Positions 4,698 through 6,625 of a stretch of 6,625 nt of DNA are shown here, piece after piece; position 1 is the first letter of the stretch, and the number at the start of each line of letters is the position of its first letter. The stretch is from the NCBI GenBank assembly GCA_046757585.1, contig JBHHYR010000219.1, positions 1 to 6,625 of the forward strand, in the 5' to 3' direction. Position numbers and translations under genes: made by a program. A model generated the notes under the pieces. It was given only the letters and a program-made list of their open reading frames with translations, had not been told where the DNA came from and made no database searches. The stretch comes from JBHHYR01 sp046757585 (GTDB lineage Bacteria; Desulfobacterota; Binatia; HRBIN30).

Positions 4698-6479
4698 ATG
4701 AGCCGGCGGCAGAGCGTGCATGGTGAGGGCTCCCCGCTGGGCCGTGCCCTGGCGTTTTCCGACGCCGCACTGACGGTGCTGCAGCAGCGGTATCTGCGGC
4801 GCGACGCCCAAGGGCACCTCGCCGAGGATCCGCCGGCGATGCTGCAACGGGTAGCGCACGCCGTAGCTGTACCCGCCCGGGCGTTTGGTGAGGATCCTTC
4901 CTTCTGGGAGGCTCGCTTTCTCGAGCGTCTCGAACGGCTGGAGTTCCTACCAAACTCCCCTACCCTCATGAATGCTGGCCTCCCGGATGGGCAGCTCAAC
5001 GCCTGCTTCGTGCTACCGATCGCCGATGACCTGGACTCGATCTTCACCGCCCTGAGTCGCATGGCACGCGTACACCAGACCGGAGGGGGAACCGGCTTTT
5101 CGTTCAGCGCGCTGCGGCCGCGTGCCGATCGTGTGCATTCAACCGGCGGGACCACGTCGGGGCCGCTCTCGTTCATGGACCTCTTCGACCACACGACTGC
5201 CGTGATCCGCGAGGGGGGGCGACGGCGCGGCGCGAACATGGCCGTGCTGCGGATCGATCACCCGGACATCGAAGGGTTCATCAGCGCGAAGTGCACACCC
5301 GGCCGGCTGGAAAACTTCAATCTCTCGGTAGGGGTTACTGACGCGTTTTTCGCGGCGCTGGAGGCAGGCGGCACGTTTGCCCTCCGCAATCCGCGCACCG
5401 GAGGCATCGTGCGCACGGTTGATGCGGCGGCGCTGTTCGATGCCATCGTGGAAGCCGCCTGGGCCACGGGCGATCCAGGCCTGCTCTTCCTAGACGAAAT
5501 CAACCGCCACAACCCAACGCCGGCCTTGGGAGTGATCGAAGCTACCAATCCCTGCGGTGAACAGCCGCTGCTTCCGTACGAGTCGTGCGTGCTCGGTTCG
5601 ATCAACCTCGCAACTTTTGCGGGTCCGGCTGGGGTCACATGGGAGCAACTGGGCAGTGCGATCCGCGATGCGGTCGTGTTCCTGGACAACGTGATTGAAG
5701 CTACCTGCTACCCGTTCCCTGAAATCGAAGCGGCCACGCGCCGTACGCGCAAGATCGGGCTCGGCGTCATGGGACTGGCTGATCTGTTCGCACAGATAGG
5801 TGTGGCGTACGATTCCGACGAGGGTCTCGCGTTGGGTGGCCAGATCGCCAGTTTCCTGGCCGCCGAGGCACACGCTGCCTCCGTAGCGCTTGGCGAGCGG
5901 CGCGGATCATTTCCTGCCTTCCGCGACAGCATATGGGCACGGCGCGGCGTACGGGCGATGCGCAATGCAGCCGTCACCTGCGTCGCACCCACGGGAACGA
6001 TCAGCCTGCTTGCCGGGACATCGAGTGGCATCGAACCCTTCTTTGCACTGGCCGTCGTGCGGCGTTTGCTCGATGGGCGGCGCTTCACCGAGGTGCACCC
6101 GAGGCTTGCGGCAGCACTCGCGCCGCTCGGGACCATGGGCGAGGCAGCGCTGGCGTGGATCCGGACGCACGGGTCGATCCGGCAGCTTGAAACCTTGCCG
6201 GCCGGGCTGCGGCGGCGTTATCCGGTCGCGCTGGAGATCGCCCCTGCGTTTCATCTGCGCATGCAGGCAGCTTTCCAAGCGCACGTGGACGCCGCAGTGT
6301 CAAAGACTGTCAACCTGCCGCCCGACGCGTCGCGCACCGCCGTGCGCGACGCGTTCCGGCTCGCCCGTCAACTCCGGCTCAAGGGAATCACCGTCTACCG
6401 CTACGGCTCACGTCCTGGACAAGCCCTGTCGCTGGTCCACGAAGACGCGCGACGCGACTGCCGTGAGTGCGCCGTGTAA
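4698..6479 (+). CDS. nrdJ: Class II (adenosylcobalamin-dependent) ribonucleotide reductase
   Basis: Reduces ribonucleotides to deoxyribonucleotides in the cytoplasm, using a thiyl radical generated from adenosylcobalamin, so it works with or without oxygen. It has 593 residues, a compact form. An N-terminal part with FSDAALTVLQQRYL (20-33) leads into the barrel: LPNSPTLMNAG (84-94), Cys103 in NACFVLP (first redox cysteine), GGGTGFSFS (129-137), GTTSGPLSFMDLFD (151-164), and NPCGEQ (284-289) with the radical-site Cys286 and Glu288. Cys297 in ESCVLGSINL is the second redox cysteine. PTGTISLLAGTSSGIEP (431-447) is the phosphate-binding loop and GITVYRYGSR (563-572) the end of the core. The C-terminus finishes in Cys588-x-x-Cys591, the likely shuttle pair that re-reduces the active site. 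No ATP-cone domain is present. No separate small subunit or activase is needed for this class. All catalytic residues I can check are present. Confidence 0.96.
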   Translation: MSRRQSVHGEGSPLGRALAFSDAALTVLQQRYLRRDAQGHLAEDPPAMLQRVAHAVAVPARAFGEDPSFWEARFLERLERLEFLPNSPTLMNAGLPDGQLNACFVLPIADDLDSIFTALSRMARVHQTGGGTGFSFSALRPRADRVHSTGGTTSGPLSFMDLFDHTTAVIREGGRRRGANMAVLRIDHPDIEGFISAKCTPGRLENFNLSVGVTDAFFAALEAGGTFALRNPRTGGIVRTVDAAALFDAIVEAAWATGDPGLLFLDEINRHNPTPALGVIEATNPCGEQPLLPYESCVLGSINLATFAGPAGVTWEQLGSAIRDAVVFLDNVIEATCYPFPEIEAATRRTRKIGLGVMGLADLFAQIGVAYDSDEGLALGGQIASFLAAEAHAASVALGERRGSFPAFRDSIWARRGVRAMRNAAVTCVAPTGTISLLAGTSSGIEPFFALAVVRRLLDGRRFTEVHPRLAAALAPLGTMGEAALAWIRTHGSIRQLETLPAGLRRRYPVALEIAPAFHLRMQAAFQAHVDAAVSKTVNLPPDASRTAVRDAFRLARQLRLKGITVYRYGSRPGQALSLVHEDARRDCRECAV

Positions 6480-6508
6480 GGTGCGGCGCCAAGTGTGAGG
6501 CTCATCCC

Positions 6509-6625
6509 TTGACGCCGCGGATGAAGAACGGCAAGCAACCTGAGACCACGCGGCGCACTGCGGCGGCCCTCTCAGCGGGCACCGAAGCAGGCGGGGCGTT
6601 CTTCAACCGACTTCCAGAGCACGAG
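6509..6625 (+). CDS. Unidentified gene, 5' part only (runs off right edge)
   Basis: The frame opens at TTG 6509 and stays open to the window edge (39 codons: LTPRMKNGKQPETTRR, then a small-residue-rich stretch ending GGAFFNRLPEHE). GTGAGG at 6495-6500 lies eight bases before the TTG, a usable ribosome site; ATG 6521, four codons later, has none, so TTG is preferred. The gap from nrdJ is 29 bases, compatible with the same operon. The visible part is basic and Ala/Thr-rich, with no recognisable domain or clear signal peptide. I do not recognise it. Confidence 0.4.
   Translation, partial: MTPRMKNGKQPETTRRTAAALSAGTEAGGAFFNRLPEHE

Noticed and set aside
5213..5219. Seven-G run in nrdJ, and a similar one at 3912-3918 in amrS, as phase-variation tracts
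   Set aside because: They are only seven bases, encode conserved or neutral glycine codons, and switching off such metabolic genes is not a known pattern.

Overview
The window is GC-rich bacterial DNA with long open frames and strong third-position G/C bias. Two sigma-54-type promoter candidates, a DUF2267 protein and a short B12-dependent ribonucleotide reductase together suggest a proteobacterium, possibly a beta- or gammaproteobacterium able to live at low oxygen. That placement is inference; there is no rRNA or other phylogenetic marker in the window.

Layout. Bases 1-202 hold no gene I can support, only an AT-rich patch with a small inverted repeat and a T-run. Bases 203-2650 are a leftward pair of tightly packed GT4-type glycosyltransferases. 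They are clearly paralogues: their C-terminal halves are about two thirds identical by eye count. They are probably part of a surface-polysaccharide or glycan operon that continues off the left edge. Bases 2651-2966 are the divergent control region between the glycosyltransferases and a rightward group. That group consists of a possible 32-codon leader ORF, amrS (the radical SAM component of the AMMECR1/Memo/radical-SAM system), a 191-bp gap, a DUF2267 gene, nrdJ (class II ribonucleotide reductase), and the first 39 codons of an unidentified gene running off the right edge.

How the parts work together. The left pair builds glycans at the cytoplasmic face of the membrane. The right group looks like a low-oxygen or stress module. 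AmrS carries an oxygen-labile 4Fe-4S cluster, and NrdJ makes deoxyribonucleotides without oxygen by using adenosylcobalamin. The most interesting observation is that both gaps in front of the rightward genes contain a GG-N10-GC element fitting the sigma-54 -24/-12 consensus, at 2784-2799 and 4156-4170. This suggests that amrS and DUF2267-nrdJ are co-regulated through an enhancer-binding protein, although the AMMECR1 and Memo partner genes are not in the window.
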